This document shows positions 8,688-21,300 of a DNA stretch of 64,000 bases, one piece after another. The position numbers and the translations under genes were made by a program. The stretch's first letter is position 1. Each line of letters starts with the position of its first letter. The notes under the pieces are model-generated. The model had not been told where the DNA came from and did no database searches. It was given only the letters and a program-made list of their open reading frames with translations. Origin of the DNA: Antedon mediterranea (Eukaryota > Echinodermata > Crinoidea > Comatulida > Antedonidae); NCBI RefSeq assembly GCF_964355755.1, contig NC_092672.1, positions 11,034,501 to 11,098,500 of the forward strand. Direction: 5' to 3'.

Positions 8688-11654
8688 ATGTTTGAATGTG
8701 ACCTTTTTGATAATGTAAATGTGAGCACAGAATATTTTAACGAAGATAACTTAATTTCTTCACTTGAACATTCTAATTTATCATCAAACTTTTCTATATT
8801 TGGACTAAACTGTCGTAGTGTTGTTAATAAGTTTGACTTAATCTCAAACTATTTAGACTCACTCGTACATGCCTTCTCCGTCATTGCCTTCAGTGAAACC
8901 TGGTTAACCGAAAAAGATAATATTAATCTATACCAGTTACCAGGCTACAGTTTGATTCACAATGATAGGAAAGATAAGAGAGGTGGTGGGGTAGCGTTCT
9001 ATGTTACCAACAAACTAACATATATTATTAGAAATGATCTGTCATCTTGTATGACTGAAGCAGAGACTATTTTTATTGAGATTGAGTTAGAATCAAGAAA
9101 TAATGTTATTTGTGGTATAGTTTATAGACCACCCTCACGTTCCTTGCAAAAGTTTGATGATGAATTAACATGTGTAATGCAAATGATTAATCTAGAAAAA
9201 AAGAAAGCTTACCTTGTGGGAGACTATAACATAAACTTACTCCAACAATCTACCGACAACACTATCCAATCACACTTAGACACAATATTTTCTCAGTCAT
9301 TTCAGCCAATCATAAAAAGTCCTACTAGAATATCCGATAATTGTGCTTCAATAATTGATAACATTTATTGCAACATCGATTCTTTTACTACGTCCCTTAA
9401 AAGTGGAATACTTATTACTGATATTTCTGATCACTTCCCAATATTCTGTGTAGATACTTTGGAAAAACATAATAAGCAATATCCTCGATTTGTATATAAA
9501 CGACAATACTCTCCTCAACAAACGGAGTATTTTTTGCAAGAATTACAAAGTAATCAGTGGAATGATGTGCTATTCTCAAATAATGCGAATGTTGCTTATC
9601 AAAATTTTACAAACACTTTAAATAAAACAATTGATAATTGTTTCCCTTTAAAACGAATTAGAAATAAGGCGAACAAGTTAAAATCTCCTTGGATCACAGC
9701 TGAAATTGCCAGAGCTATCTCTCAAAAACATAAATTATATAAAAAGTACAAACAAAATAACACCACTACTAATAAAAGTACGTACATACATTTTAGAAAC
9801 AAGTTAACCACTACTATTAGAAATCGGAAAAAAGAATATTATATGGTCCAGTTTGAACGAAATAAACAAGATATTAAAAAAACGTGGACAATCCTAAATG
9901 ATATAATGGGTAGGAAAAAGACTACCAATTTGCCTACAAAAATAAAATTGGGTACTGAGACTTTCTCTCATAATGATGAGAAAGCTGATGCATTCAACTC
10001 TTTTTTTATTAATATTGGAGAAAAACTAAATAATAAATTTAGGCATGAATCTCAAAATGAAGAAATCACCCACAGAACTTTCTTAAAGGGAAATTTTACC
10101 TCTTCAATGTTTTTTAAGCCTGTTACTGAACATGAACTTAACCACTATATTAAAAACACAAAGAATACTTCTCCTGGCCATGATGGTATAAGTGCCCAAC
10201 TCATAAAATCTGCTTCCCCGTTTATTTTAAAACCTTTATTGCATATTATTAATACGTCATTATCATCGGGCTGTGTCCCGGCTGATATAAAAATTGCTAA
10301 AGTTATCCCGGTATTTAAGAATGGTGACATCTCCGATATAAATAATTATCGGCCTATTTCCATTTTACCTTTTTTTTCCAAAATATTTGAGAGGATTGTG
10401 TATGATCAAACGATTTGTTACCTCTCAAAATATAACGTACTGAGTAAAACACAGTATGGATTTAGACAACACCATTCAACTAGTCATGCTTTAATACAAT
10501 CGATTGAAAAAATCACAAACGCTATTGAGAATAAAGAGTTCACACTAGGAGTTTTCCTTGATTTATCAAAAGCGTTTGATACAATCGATCATGATGTATT
10601 ATTAGATAAGTTAAGATTTTATGGTATAAGAGGAGTTCCGCTAAACTGGTTCTCAAACTATCTTAAAAAAAGACTACAATACACATTTATTGTTAATACT
10701 GCATCTAGTAAAATGACAGTAAACACTGGAGTTCCTCAGGGATCCATATTGGGTCCATTATTATTTCTTATATTCATTAATGATATTAGTCTAGCATGTA
10801 ACCATGTAGACATGATTATGTATGCAGATGACACAAATGTGTTTTATAGTCACAATGATATTACTCAAGCTTTTGATACAATGAACCAGGAGTTATCTAT
10901 ACTTTCGGACTGGTTTATTGCTAACAAATTAACGCTAAATGTAAACAAATCAAAATATGTTATATTTAAGGCTAGAAATAAGTCAGCTGACACTACCTCA
11001 CTAGAATTGAGGATGGGAAATGAATGTATAGTAAAAGCTACTGAAGTTAAATTTCTAGGCTTATTTCTGGATGAAACTTTATCGTTTAATTTTCATGTAA
11101 ATGAGGTAGCAAACAGTATTTCTAGAATAATTGGTGTCTTAAACAAAGTGAAGTCTATGTTATCAAGTAAAATCTTGTTAACGGTATACAATGCACTTAT
11201 ATTACCTAGAATAACGTATGCTATCACAGTATGGGGTGCTACTTCTGCTACAAACTTAAACCGTATACATATTCTCCAGAAAAAAGCACTTAGAAATATT
11301 TGTCATGTTCATTTTATGCATCCTTCTCATCCACTTTTTATTTCAACCCAAACATTAAATATTTTTGACCTTTATACGAAACACACTGCTATATTTATGT
11401 ATCAATATAAACATAATCTATTACCTGAATCATTTAATAACTTATTTAGTACATCTGCCTCATTCCATAATTACTCAACTAGAAACAGGTCAAACTACTG
11501 TCCACAACTAAAACGCACCAAAGTCGGACAGCAATGTATTTCCTACCAAGGAACACATATTTGGAACAATTTAACAGACTATATAAAACAATCCCCCACT
11601 TTAAGTTTGTTTAAACAGAGATTAAAGCAATATTATAACAATAGAAATATTTAA
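8688..11654 (+). CDS. Non-LTR retrotransposon ORF2: endonuclease and reverse transcriptase
   Basis: This is an uninterrupted 988-residue frame. The N-terminal endonuclease/exonuclease/phosphatase domain shows LNCRSVVNKFDL (about residue 40), SETWLTE (about 68), GGGVAFYV, VGDYNINLL (about 177) and SDHFPIF (about 247). The reverse transcriptase domain shows NYRPISILPFFSKIFE, QYGFRQHHST, FLDLSKAFDTIDH (about 622), GVPQGSILGPLLF (about 680) and the catalytic YADD (about 712). The C-terminal tail has the STRNRSNY...GTHIWNNL...LFKQRLKQYY pattern common in CR1/L2/Daphne-type LINE proteins. No RNase H domain was seen. The protein nicks target DNA and primes cDNA synthesis from element RNA. The absence of stops or frameshifts suggests a recent, possibly active copy. 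The exact clade needs a tree. Confidence 0.93.
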   Translation: MFECDLFDNVNVSTEYFNEDNLISSLEHSNLSSNFSIFGLNCRSVVNKFDLISNYLDSLVHAFSVIAFSETWLTEKDNINLYQLPGYSLIHNDRKDKRGGGVAFYVTNKLTYIIRNDLSSCMTEAETIFIEIELESRNNVICGIVYRPPSRSLQKFDDELTCVMQMINLEKKKAYLVGDYNINLLQQSTDNTIQSHLDTIFSQSFQPIIKSPTRISDNCASIIDNIYCNIDSFTTSLKSGILITDISDHFPIFCVDTLEKHNKQYPRFVYKRQYSPQQTEYFLQELQSNQWNDVLFSNNANVAYQNFTNTLNKTIDNCFPLKRIRNKANKLKSPWITAEIARAISQKHKLYKKYKQNNTTTNKSTYIHFRNKLTTTIRNRKKEYYMVQFERNKQDIKKTWTILNDIMGRKKTTNLPTKIKLGTETFSHNDEKADAFNSFFINIGEKLNNKFRHESQNEEITHRTFLKGNFTSSMFFKPVTEHELNHYIKNTKNTSPGHDGISAQLIKSASPFILKPLLHIINTSLSSGCVPADIKIAKVIPVFKNGDISDINNYRPISILPFFSKIFERIVYDQTICYLSKYNVLSKTQYGFRQHHSTSHALIQSIEKITNAIENKEFTLGVFLDLSKAFDTIDHDVLLDKLRFYGIRGVPLNWFSNYLKKRLQYTFIVNTASSKMTVNTGVPQGSILGPLLFLIFINDISLACNHVDMIMYADDTNVFYSHNDITQAFDTMNQELSILSDWFIANKLTLNVNKSKYVIFKARNKSADTTSLELRMGNECIVKATEVKFLGLFLDETLSFNFHVNEVANSISRIIGVLNKVKSMLSSKILLTVYNALILPRITYAITVWGATSATNLNRIHILQKKALRNICHVHFMHPSHPLFISTQTLNIFDLYTKHTAIFMYQYKHNLLPESFNNLFSTSASFHNYSTRNRSNYCPQLKRTKVGQQCISYQGTHIWNNLTDYIKQSPTLSLFKQRLKQYYNNRNI

Positions 11655-11857
11655 GTTAAGTAAATCACATTATGTTATTTTGGTTTGTTCTTTTTGTTTG
11701 TACTAATTGTTTGATCTTTTTGTTAGGGTTACATGCTTAAAGCACTTGTGCTTATTTTGTATCCCATTCCATTATCTTATTATTTGTATTGTATTTGTAT
11801 ATGTTTTTATTTTGATTATGGAATAAAAATGTCGATGAATTGAAATTGAATTGAAAC

Positions 11858-13793
11858 ATTTGAAAGAACTTTCCCTATTTGTTGACAATGACATGAGTAT
11901 ATCATATGGAAACAAATGCTTATCAACCAAGTCTCATTTGACACTAGGTCGGATCAGGACTCCAGACTTTTGGGATTGGAAGGCAAGTTAACCACCAAGT
12001 TCCACTACCCTATAGCTCCACTAAATTTGAATTTTCATGGCAGTCTGAATTACTGTTATTGTTAAAAAACCTTTTAATTAACGTTTTCTAGGATTTAAAC
12101 CTATAAATGTCATATTTTTAATCAACCATGATTCAAATAATCAACTTTAACATAAAATACATATTTTCTTATATTATCAAACTGCATACAATCTCACTCT
12201 ATTTCACAAGCCAAGTTTTACATAACTATATATTCTGAGCCTGTTATCTTTGGAGTTCTTTATTAATAATCATCTCTCAGCACCCATTCATCTATAACAG
12301 AAGATGTGGCAATTTTGAAAGATTTTTAACTAATGTTTTAAGAAATATGATATGTTAATGCTATAAATCATTAAACACCCACTCCAGAACTTCCTTAAAT
12401 ATAAATAAAACGTCCACATAGCTCAATATACACATACATACTCTCTGGCAAATTTCAGCAGCTATTATTAATTTACTAAGACTTCTTCACTTACTAATAT
12501 CTAAAATGTAGTATTTTAGCTCACCGCTGAAGCATACAGTACCACATTTAATATTAACCATACTTTAAAACAATTTAACAGATGCAATTTTTCCTCCTGC
12601 AATCATTTGTTTTTAGGAACTGTAACATCTTTTCACTAAATGTGCCCACATAATTAACTTAAGATTTTCTTCATTTACATGATAATTCCCCCAAACCTAA
12701 GCCAATAGTACATGAACTCAAAATCAACTGTTTTGCAACTTTGTTTTCCTAAATATCACATATCATAAGATCACTTTGAAAAATATTATGGAAAATTGAA
12801 GAATTAAATTGTTTGTATCGATGGTGATGGGAAGGTACTAATGGTCCATTTTGGCTACTAAAACTAGTTATGGGTAAAGTAACCTTGGTATATGAATATA
12901 ACAGCAGCACAAAAAAAGGAAAAAAAATCTACGTCAAAAAATAACATGGCAAATTCAGGTCAGACAGGTATCTACAGGTATCTGGGCAGTAACAAATAAT
13001 AACCAAGGATCGACCAGTAAATATTGGTCCATTGGCTAGTAAAAATAGTCCTGAATAAATAACAATGGACTATGCATACTACTAGCCCTGCCGCCTAATA
13101 TCAGATTGAATACTTAGCACCACTAAATGGTAAATAAATACAGTATTCTTACTAATAATCTCATCTTTGCTGGAAGACTTCATAACAATTGAATTACATA
13201 ATTTCATACAAATATACTCAATGAAAAGTGATATGTTGGTAACACAAATTGTCCAATACAATAGATATGAACATAACAATATTGCATTTGATAGTTAAAA
13301 CTTAACATCTAATACTATAAAAATAAAAACAAAATAGGTAAAGAATGATATTAAAATGCTTGCTCACTGATTTCGTTTTTACAAGCATAAGAACTTACAA
13401 TGACATTATGTAAAATGAGAAAACGTGAAAGTGTAAACTTGAATGTACAAAATATATACTATTTCTCTAAAGGTCAATTTACACAGACAAGCAGTAACAG
13501 TAAACGGACAAACGCGTAGCTTGTCCCAGATAGGATCTGTATCTATCCTAAATGGGTTTCCACTCAAACACGTAGCTTGTCCCAGATATGATCTGTATCT
13601 ATCCTGAATGGGTTTCCACTCAACCTCGTTTTGTGTAAATGATTACAGTATAAGAAATAACATAGGTTCTATATTTTTGTTTTCCGCTTACCGTTACCGT
13701 CATCTGTGTAAATTGGCCTTCACAAGTTGCAGATGTTTTTGGTCGTAGTTCATCGAGCATAACACGCCTACTGAAGAGGATGATTGACATTTC
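11858..13793. other. Region between LINE and golim4 last exon (probable golim4 3'UTR and flank)
   Basis: No coding exon was recognised. It would contain the golim4 3'UTR on the minus strand; a minus-strand AATAAA (plus-strand TTTATT) lies near 12260. The only element seen is the MITE at 13471-13720. The open frames here are short and AT-rich. Confidence 0.4.
13471..13720. mobile_element. MITE family C, copy 1, with internal duplication
   Basis: The left end AGGTCAATTTACACAGACAA and right end TCTGTGTAAATTGGCCTT are inverted repeats. Inside, a block of about 65 bp containing GTAGCTTGTCCCAGATA and CTATCCT(A/G)AATGGGTTTC is present twice in direct orientation. Other copies: 14625 and 40534. Confidence 0.7.
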
Positions 13794-15362
13794 TTATTCT
13801 TTATTTTCTTCCTGCTAAAAATGTAAAACAATTAAAATGTGAGAAACGAAAGGAGGTAAAAGAAAAAAATACAGTTTTTGAGACCCCACAAAGTGTTCCC
13901 TTAATAGTGGTTGGCCCGGTAGTGTTAAAAACATTTTTTTCTTATTCATTTCATAGGAGTCTCCACGAAAATCAAAGTGACAGCCATTGGGTGAACTTCA
14001 AATTCTGTTTTAGTATTCCTTGACTTGTGATCAAAACCTACATCCACAAAAAACATGTCTATATATGCTATAGAAGCTGAGATACAAGCACAAATCTATA
14101 TTTTGGGTGAAATTCAAAATTGTCTATTTGGATTCTTTGACCCTCAAAACGTACACTTTGCCACCAAAATCATTTCCATACATGATGTAGAAGCGGGGAT
14201 ATGAGAAAAACCTGTATTTTATGGAGGCCATTTTGAAAATACAAAATGCCGGCTTTCCCCAGGCCATTTAAGCTGGAAATTTTGTTGGTGGATATATAGA
14301 TGCCATACGACACACATCAATTGAGAAACAGTTGTTTCTAATATGTGTTACTTACCTCTTGTCCTGCATCAAAATCTGCATCTTCTCTTTCACGATACTA
14401 AAAAAAAACAATTGGTTTTATTGTAGCTTTAATAACTACTAAGGTCGTCCTATTAATGGCAAACTTGTATGTGTACTGTTTGTATGCATACCTCAGGTTT
14501 TACGTATATGATATTAATTAGTAGAACATATATAAACTAAATAAATAACTTATAGTTATTGAAGTGCAAGGTGTGGGTAATAGGTTGCCATCATTTTAAA
14601 TGCGACTAGAACTGCGGAACTCTAAAGGCCAATTTACATAGATTAGCGGTAAGGGTAAGCAGAAAACAAAAATAGAGTATCCAAATTACTTCTTATGACT
14701 ATTTACACAAAACTTGAAGCGGTTTAACGGAAACCACTCAGGATAGATACAGATTCTATGTGGGATAAAGCTACGGTTTTCTGCTTACTGTTACTGCTCA
14801 TCTGTGTAAGTTGGCCTTACGGCAGAGATGAGGCTGCACAGGATGGTGCAGTAGTTTCAATTTCAATTCTAAGATCATTAAAAACACTGCACTTCTAAGA
14901 TATTGAATTCGCCATGTCAGTGACTTTTAACAAGTTGTAACATACATTGACTTAGTAAATGTTTTCACACATGTCGCAAACCTTGTGAAATCTCGGAAGT
15001 AGTATTGACATTCTATTTTTTAAAAAAATGAACGACGAGAAAAGGAAATTTTAAGTGTCACGTTCCGATATTTTTAAACAGGTGTACTGTGATTGGTCAG
15101 TTAAATACCAGGACAAACACACATGCACAATATGAACTCAGGACAAAGAACAAGCCTGGTGTGTTTTTATCAATTTTCACAAAATTGCTTTCACACTACA
15201 TGAAGCTGGTTACAACTTTTTACAAGTTGTTACTTTTTGTAGATGTGAAAATGGTATAAAGCCAATATTAACAATCATTTAAGTAAAAATGGATTACAAA
15301 TATATCACAGTAGTACAATCATTTTCTCACCTCTTTATTATTTGCATCATCTGGATCTTCAA
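13794..15362 (-). CDS. golim4: golim4 exons 16-18: C-terminus
   Basis: Exon 16 (15331-15362) encodes VEDPDDANNKE and exon 17 (14356-14397) encodes YREREDADFDAGQE; both have good splice sites and matching phase. Exon 18 (13794-13811) would add EENKE and a TAA stop after a pyrimidine-rich acceptor ending tttttagcag. Because exon 18 is so short it is the least certain part of the model; if it is wrong the true last exon lies further left. Confidence 0.6.
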
Positions 15363-18300
15363 CTGCAAAAAAAAAAGTTATTTTATAATATTATAATAAA
15401 TAAATAATAAATAATAAAACTAATAATATTAATACACTAAAAAGGATATATAGATAATACTGATAAGATGATGGTTGGTTTTGGTGTTGAGGTTTATGAG
15501 TGAATGGAGTTTTAACTTAATGGATAAGATGCTCAGCTACCGATCTCATGGTACTGGGTTTAAATCCTGTCTAAAAACAACTGTACTCCTAAAGATTTAA
15601 GATTTGTTTATTTAGAGCATCTTGTGTATGTTTGTCTTGTGAATAGGATTGCCACCTTTGACTGACAGTGACTATCATCGGTAATATGCCTAAATTTAGA
15701 AAACTAATGATGTCGTTGATGACAACTATTCTCAACACTATGATAATAGTGCTTAAAATAGATGGGTTTGCTGGTAATTATTATAATAAAAATAGAATGA
15801 CAACATTTAAGTTAAGTCCCATTGACACAAATGTTGGTACCAGCTACCCCGCATTGAATGCGTGACAATAAATAAGTCATACGTGGCAACTTGCAGAAAG
15901 CGAGACAATGTATGACACATGGGCACAAATTGTTAGAATAATTTGTAAACTGTGCGCAAGTATCTGTGCAATGGTCGCAGTTGTGTCATTGCTGGGAAAT
16001 GTCATGAAGTTCAAAAATAATTTATGATCATAATTTGCGCACTGACTGCGCATACGTCACAGTTGGTTTCTGAATGATACAAACATTGGTTGCCCATGCA
16101 GATCATGTGACCTAGCGTGACATTTGTGACATATGCATGAAAATAATGTGGTGCCATCACATGACTTGCAATGTCGTGCATAGAATGCTGAACAGTGCAG
16201 ACCAAAATGTCAACTGGCCATTTCAAGTTACAATAGTGATGGTGTTGATAACATGCAGGTGATAATGACAATGTTGATAGCAATTGTTTTACTGATGACA
16301 TACGGTACATCATTGTAGTGATGATAATGATGTGGTTTTTAATATGGCACCTACGGTATGAAGGACGAGGTTCTGATGGTAGGAAACACTACTATGATGA
16401 TAGAAATAGTGATGCTAATATTCAACCTATGAAGGAGATAAGACTGTTGATGATGTTGATATCATTTGTTCTGATGGTAGGCGTAACACTGCTATGATAG
16501 AAATAGTGATGCTAATATGCCACCTATGAAGGAGATGAGACTGTTGATGATGTTGATATCATTTGTTCTAATGGTAGGCGTAACACTGCTATGATGATGG
16601 AAATAGTGATGCTAATATGCCACCTATGAAGGAGATTAGACTGTTGATGATGTTGATATCATTTGTTCTGATGGTAGGTAACACTACTATGATGATAGAA
16701 ATAGTGATGCTAATATGCCACCTATGAAGGAGATGAGACTGTTGATGATGTTGATATCATTTGTTCTGATGGTAGGTAACACTACTATGATGATAGAAAT
16801 AGTGATGCTAATATGCCACCTATGAAGGAGATGAGACTGTTGATGATGTTGATATCATTTGTTCTGATGGTAGATGTAACACTACTATGATGATGGAAAT
16901 AGTGATGCTAATATGCCACCTATGAAGGAGATGAGACTGTTGATGATGTTGATATCATTTGTTCTGATGGTAGATGTAACACTACTATGATGATAGAAAT
17001 AGTGATGCTAATATGCCACCTATGAAGGAGACGAGACTGTTGATGATGTTGATATCATTTGTTCTGATGGTAGGTGTAACACTATACTATGATGATGGAA
17101 ATAGTGATGCTAATAATGCCACCTATGAAGGAGATGAGACTGTTGATGATGTTGATATCATTTGTTCTGATGGTAGGTGTAACACTACTATGATGATAGA
17201 AATAGTGATGCTAATATGCCACCTATGAAGGAGATGAGACTGTTGATGATGTTGATATCATTTGTTCTGATGGTAGGTGTAACACTACTATGATGATAGA
17301 AATAGTGATGCTAATATTCCACCTATGAAGGAGATGAGACTGTTGATGATGTTGATATCATTTGTTCTGATGGTAGGTGTAACACTACTATGATGATGGA
17401 AATAGTGATGCTAATATGCCACCTATGAAGGAGATGAGACTGTTGATGATGTTGATATCATTTGTTCTGATGGTAGGTGTAACACTACTATGATGATAGA
17501 AATAGTGATGCTAATATTCCACCTATGAAGGAGATGAGACTGTTGATGATGTTGATATCATTTGTTCTGATGGTAGGTAACACTACTATGATGATAGAAA
17601 TAGTGATGCTAATATGCCACCTATGAAGGAGATGAGACTGTTGATGATGTTGATATCATTTGTTCTGATGGTAGGTGTAACACTATGATGATAGAAATAG
17701 TGATGCTAATATTCCACCTATGAAGGAGATGAGACTGTTGATGATGTTGATATCATTTGTTCTGATGGTAGGTAACACTACTATGATGATAGAAATAGTG
17801 ATGCTAATATGCCACCTATGAAGGAGATGAGACTGTTGATGATGTTGATATCATTTGTTCTGATGGTAGATGTAACACTGCTATGATGGAAATAGTGATG
17901 CTAATATGCCACCTATGAAGGAGATGAGACTGTTGATGATGTTGATATCATTTGTTCTGATGGTAGGTGTAACACTGCTATGATGGAAATAGTGATGCTA
18001 ATATGCCACCTATGAAGGAGATGAGACTGTTGATGATGTTGATATCATTTGTTCTGATGGTAGGTGTAACACTGCTATGATGGAAATAGTGATGCTAATA
18101 TGCCACCTATGAAGGAGATGAGACTGTTGATGATGTTGATATCATTTGTTCTGATGGTAGGTGTAACACTGCTATGATGATAGAAATAGTGATGCTAATA
18201 TGCCACCAATGAAGGAGATGAGACTGTTGATGATGTTGATATCATTTATTCTGATGGTAGGTGTAACACTGCTATGATGATAGAAATAGTGATGCTAATA

Positions 18301-21300
18301 TGCCCCCTATGAAGGAGATGAGACTGTTGATGATGTTGATATCATTTGTTCTGATGGTAGGTGTAACACTGCTATGATGGAAATAGTGATGCTAATATGC
18401 CACCTATGAAGGAGATGAGACTGTTGATGATGTTGATATCATTTAATAATACATTAAATTATCAAAAAACAAGTACTAAAAGGGACATAATAAAATAAAT
18501 AGTATGTATAGCAGATTAGTTCATCCACAAGCATTAAGAATAAGATAGGGAGTGATGCCTGGATCCTACTGTCTAGCATAACCAACACTTATTATTTAAT
18601 ACATTAGAGAGGTTTCGCAACGTTACGAATACGATAACCTAAGCCAGTAAAAATCTGTTTCGCATGGCAACAAAATATTGAGGGTGCCATCCAAAATATG
18701 ACTGTGGTAAATCTGAACGAAGTGTGCAGGTAGGCCTACGTGTGTTGCTTGGCTGCCTAGAACTAGCTTAACATCAAAGCGAGTGAGGACTTGAAAAACT
18801 TTTAGTAAATTACTTTCAATAAATCTATAATTATATTATAATCATGAATCATTCCTGATTCGAATGCAAAATTTGCAAAATAGATCAAAAACTATACTCA
18901 TTTTGTAGATACGAACATGAAATGGGGATTAGCTAAAAAAAAATCAGTTTTCGTTATCGTATTTGTAAGTTTGCGAAACCTCCCTCAAAAGAATGCCAAA
19001 ATAAAATGTTGTAAATGCATTGAACCAATGAAAAAAGGTAAGTTGTATGAACATACAAATACTATATGTCCTGTAAACAATAATTAGTTTTAAAGACAAT
19101 ACTATTATTACCCAATACCACTACTGTTGACTAAAGATGCAACTGATTTTTTAAAGAACTAACATTTTTAATGTAAAATTACAAATATCCGAAAATAATA
19201 TTTACCAAGTTTAAATATGCCATCAAAAAATCAAAATATATTATATACAATTATGTAAATCTGTTTAAAAACTGTGCAGTATATGAATAAAATGAAATAA
19301 ACTAAAACTTACCATGTACTTGTACATCTTGGTTATGCCCTAATGCTTTCATAGTTTAACCAACCGATCAAATAAACTTAAACTTACCAGTTACTTGAAC
19401 TCTGACATCTTGGTTATGCCCTAATGCTTTTATAGTTCAAGCCACCAATCAAATAAATTTAAACTTACCAGTTACTTGAACTCTGACATCTTGGTTATGC
19501 CCTAATGCTTTTATAGTTCAACCTACCAATCAAATAATCAAAAACTTACCAGGTACTTGAGCTTGTACATCTTGGTTTTCTTCATTTTCTTCCTTATCCT
19601 AAAATAAAATAAACAAATAATTAAAAATTAATTTAGCTTTGCTTCAGGAATTATATAGTAGCTCGAGAAAAACATCATTTCCTCATGGATGTCAAATCTT
19701 ATATTTCACCTCTAAGCAGGCAATATTTGTATAATACTTACTGCTTGTCGTTGACGTTCGTATGCATCATCAGCCTGGTTATTATGTTCCTCAGCTTCGA
19801 ACATTTCTGTAAAATAAATAATAATAATACATTAAATTAATGAAAATCTATTAATACGAACAATGTACCCAGGCCAGCTAATGTTATACACTTTCATCTT
19901 TCACCTCATGAAATTATTTGCCCCATCGCACTCATAAACATTCATTATTCATTTTGTATACTAGATGGTACGCGAGCGAGCGTAACAAAACTGGCGATTT
20001 CAAATGTACGTACCGCAGGACTATAATACATTGTCGTTTACAGAAACGAATAATAGACACGATGATTTATGTAGTCAATTAAAATTAGCACCCTGGGAAT
20101 TACTTCCGAAGGAGAAACTTATCACAAAATGAGTCCAAATTTTTTATTTGGACTCATTTAAAGAAACCCAATTTGTGTTTTGTATGTAACATTAGGGTTG
20201 AGGGATGGGAAAGCGGATAGGTACAAAGAGGAACAATTTTTAAATATATTCTTTATCCACTCAGTAACGAAATATTTTGTTCATGTTTTATAGGCCTATC
20301 AATAATATACCTCTAAATACAGTAAAACATTTGCGATTTAATACTTTGTTAAAACTGTCACTGTCATAATCGATTGAAATATTAAAGTACATGTCACGAT
20401 ACACCCCTACGACGTTTATATTATTGGTAATTATTAATTAATACAAACGTTGAGAAGGAACTGTGTTTATATATCTAACAGTAGGGCCTAACCACAATCT
20501 CAGTAATAAAGTTTATTTGTATATATTTTTATATTACATCTAACAGTACGAACATTCACAGTAAGAAATGTTCGATTCAAATGAGGACCAAAAATAGTTA
20601 ATAGGTATTTACAGTATTATTTACGTTTATTCTCAAAGGGCCCATATATTTACCTACCGTATGTGCTAAACCAAGGGCTCATAAATTCACCTACTTGTGT
20701 TAAACCAAACTCTGGGATGTTCCATTCATCGCAAATCAATACATTTGTATAATCGTATATTAAATCTATCAAAATAGTATTTTTTTAAGAAAATCGGCCT
20801 GTCTTCAACATTATGATGCTGTACTCTAGCTATTCAACCAGTTTTCAGCTATTAAAAACAATTATCATAGGAGGAGATAGGAAAATGCGAAGCCTCCTCG
20901 CATTTTTGTGGCGGGTATTTTTCAAGATGGACATCCATTAGACAGTGTATACCACGATCGGAAAACACCCCTATTTGGGGAAAATCGTTGAACCTAAATT
21001 CGTTTTAATCGTCAATAATTATTTATCTAATTAACTTAATTTAATTAGTAAGCAGGGTTACATCAGGTGGTTAAAATCAGTACCGAAAGTACGAACCAAC
21101 TTTATATACCATCAAGTAAAAATTCTAGAAGTAAGGCGCGATTTACCGAATTTTGCTCTTACGTAAATTTATATATAGATATACTCTCTCAGAATAGATA
21201 CTTTAAATTAACCATCATTTTAGACATTTGCATTGTTTTAGATTGTTTATAACATTTTTTCCTCCTTTTAATTGCGAGTCTCAAGTTTTAACTTTCTGTA

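Larger units (their letters stand above)
6975..11857 (+). mobile_element. Non-LTR (LINE) retrotransposon, apparently full coding capacity
   Basis: The span covers ORF1, the inter-ORF region, ORF2 and a 3'UTR of about 200 bp. The 3' end carries GGAATAAAAATGTCGATG and then short GAATTGAAATT-type tandem repeats (11836-11857) instead of a poly(A) tail, as is usual for CR1/Daphne-like elements. The 5' boundary is not resolved. It lies in the same direction as the flanking lectin genes, downstream of the 3' end of golim4, which runs on the other strand. Confidence 0.75.

Noticed and set aside
13082-13279. Possible golim4 terminal exon
   Set aside because: The composition is hydrophobic and unlike the acidic golim4 tail; 13794-13811 gives a better acceptor and phase.
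17013-17228. Possible small protein in the 100-bp satellite
   Set aside because: The unit length is not a multiple of three and the frame depends on indels in two copies.
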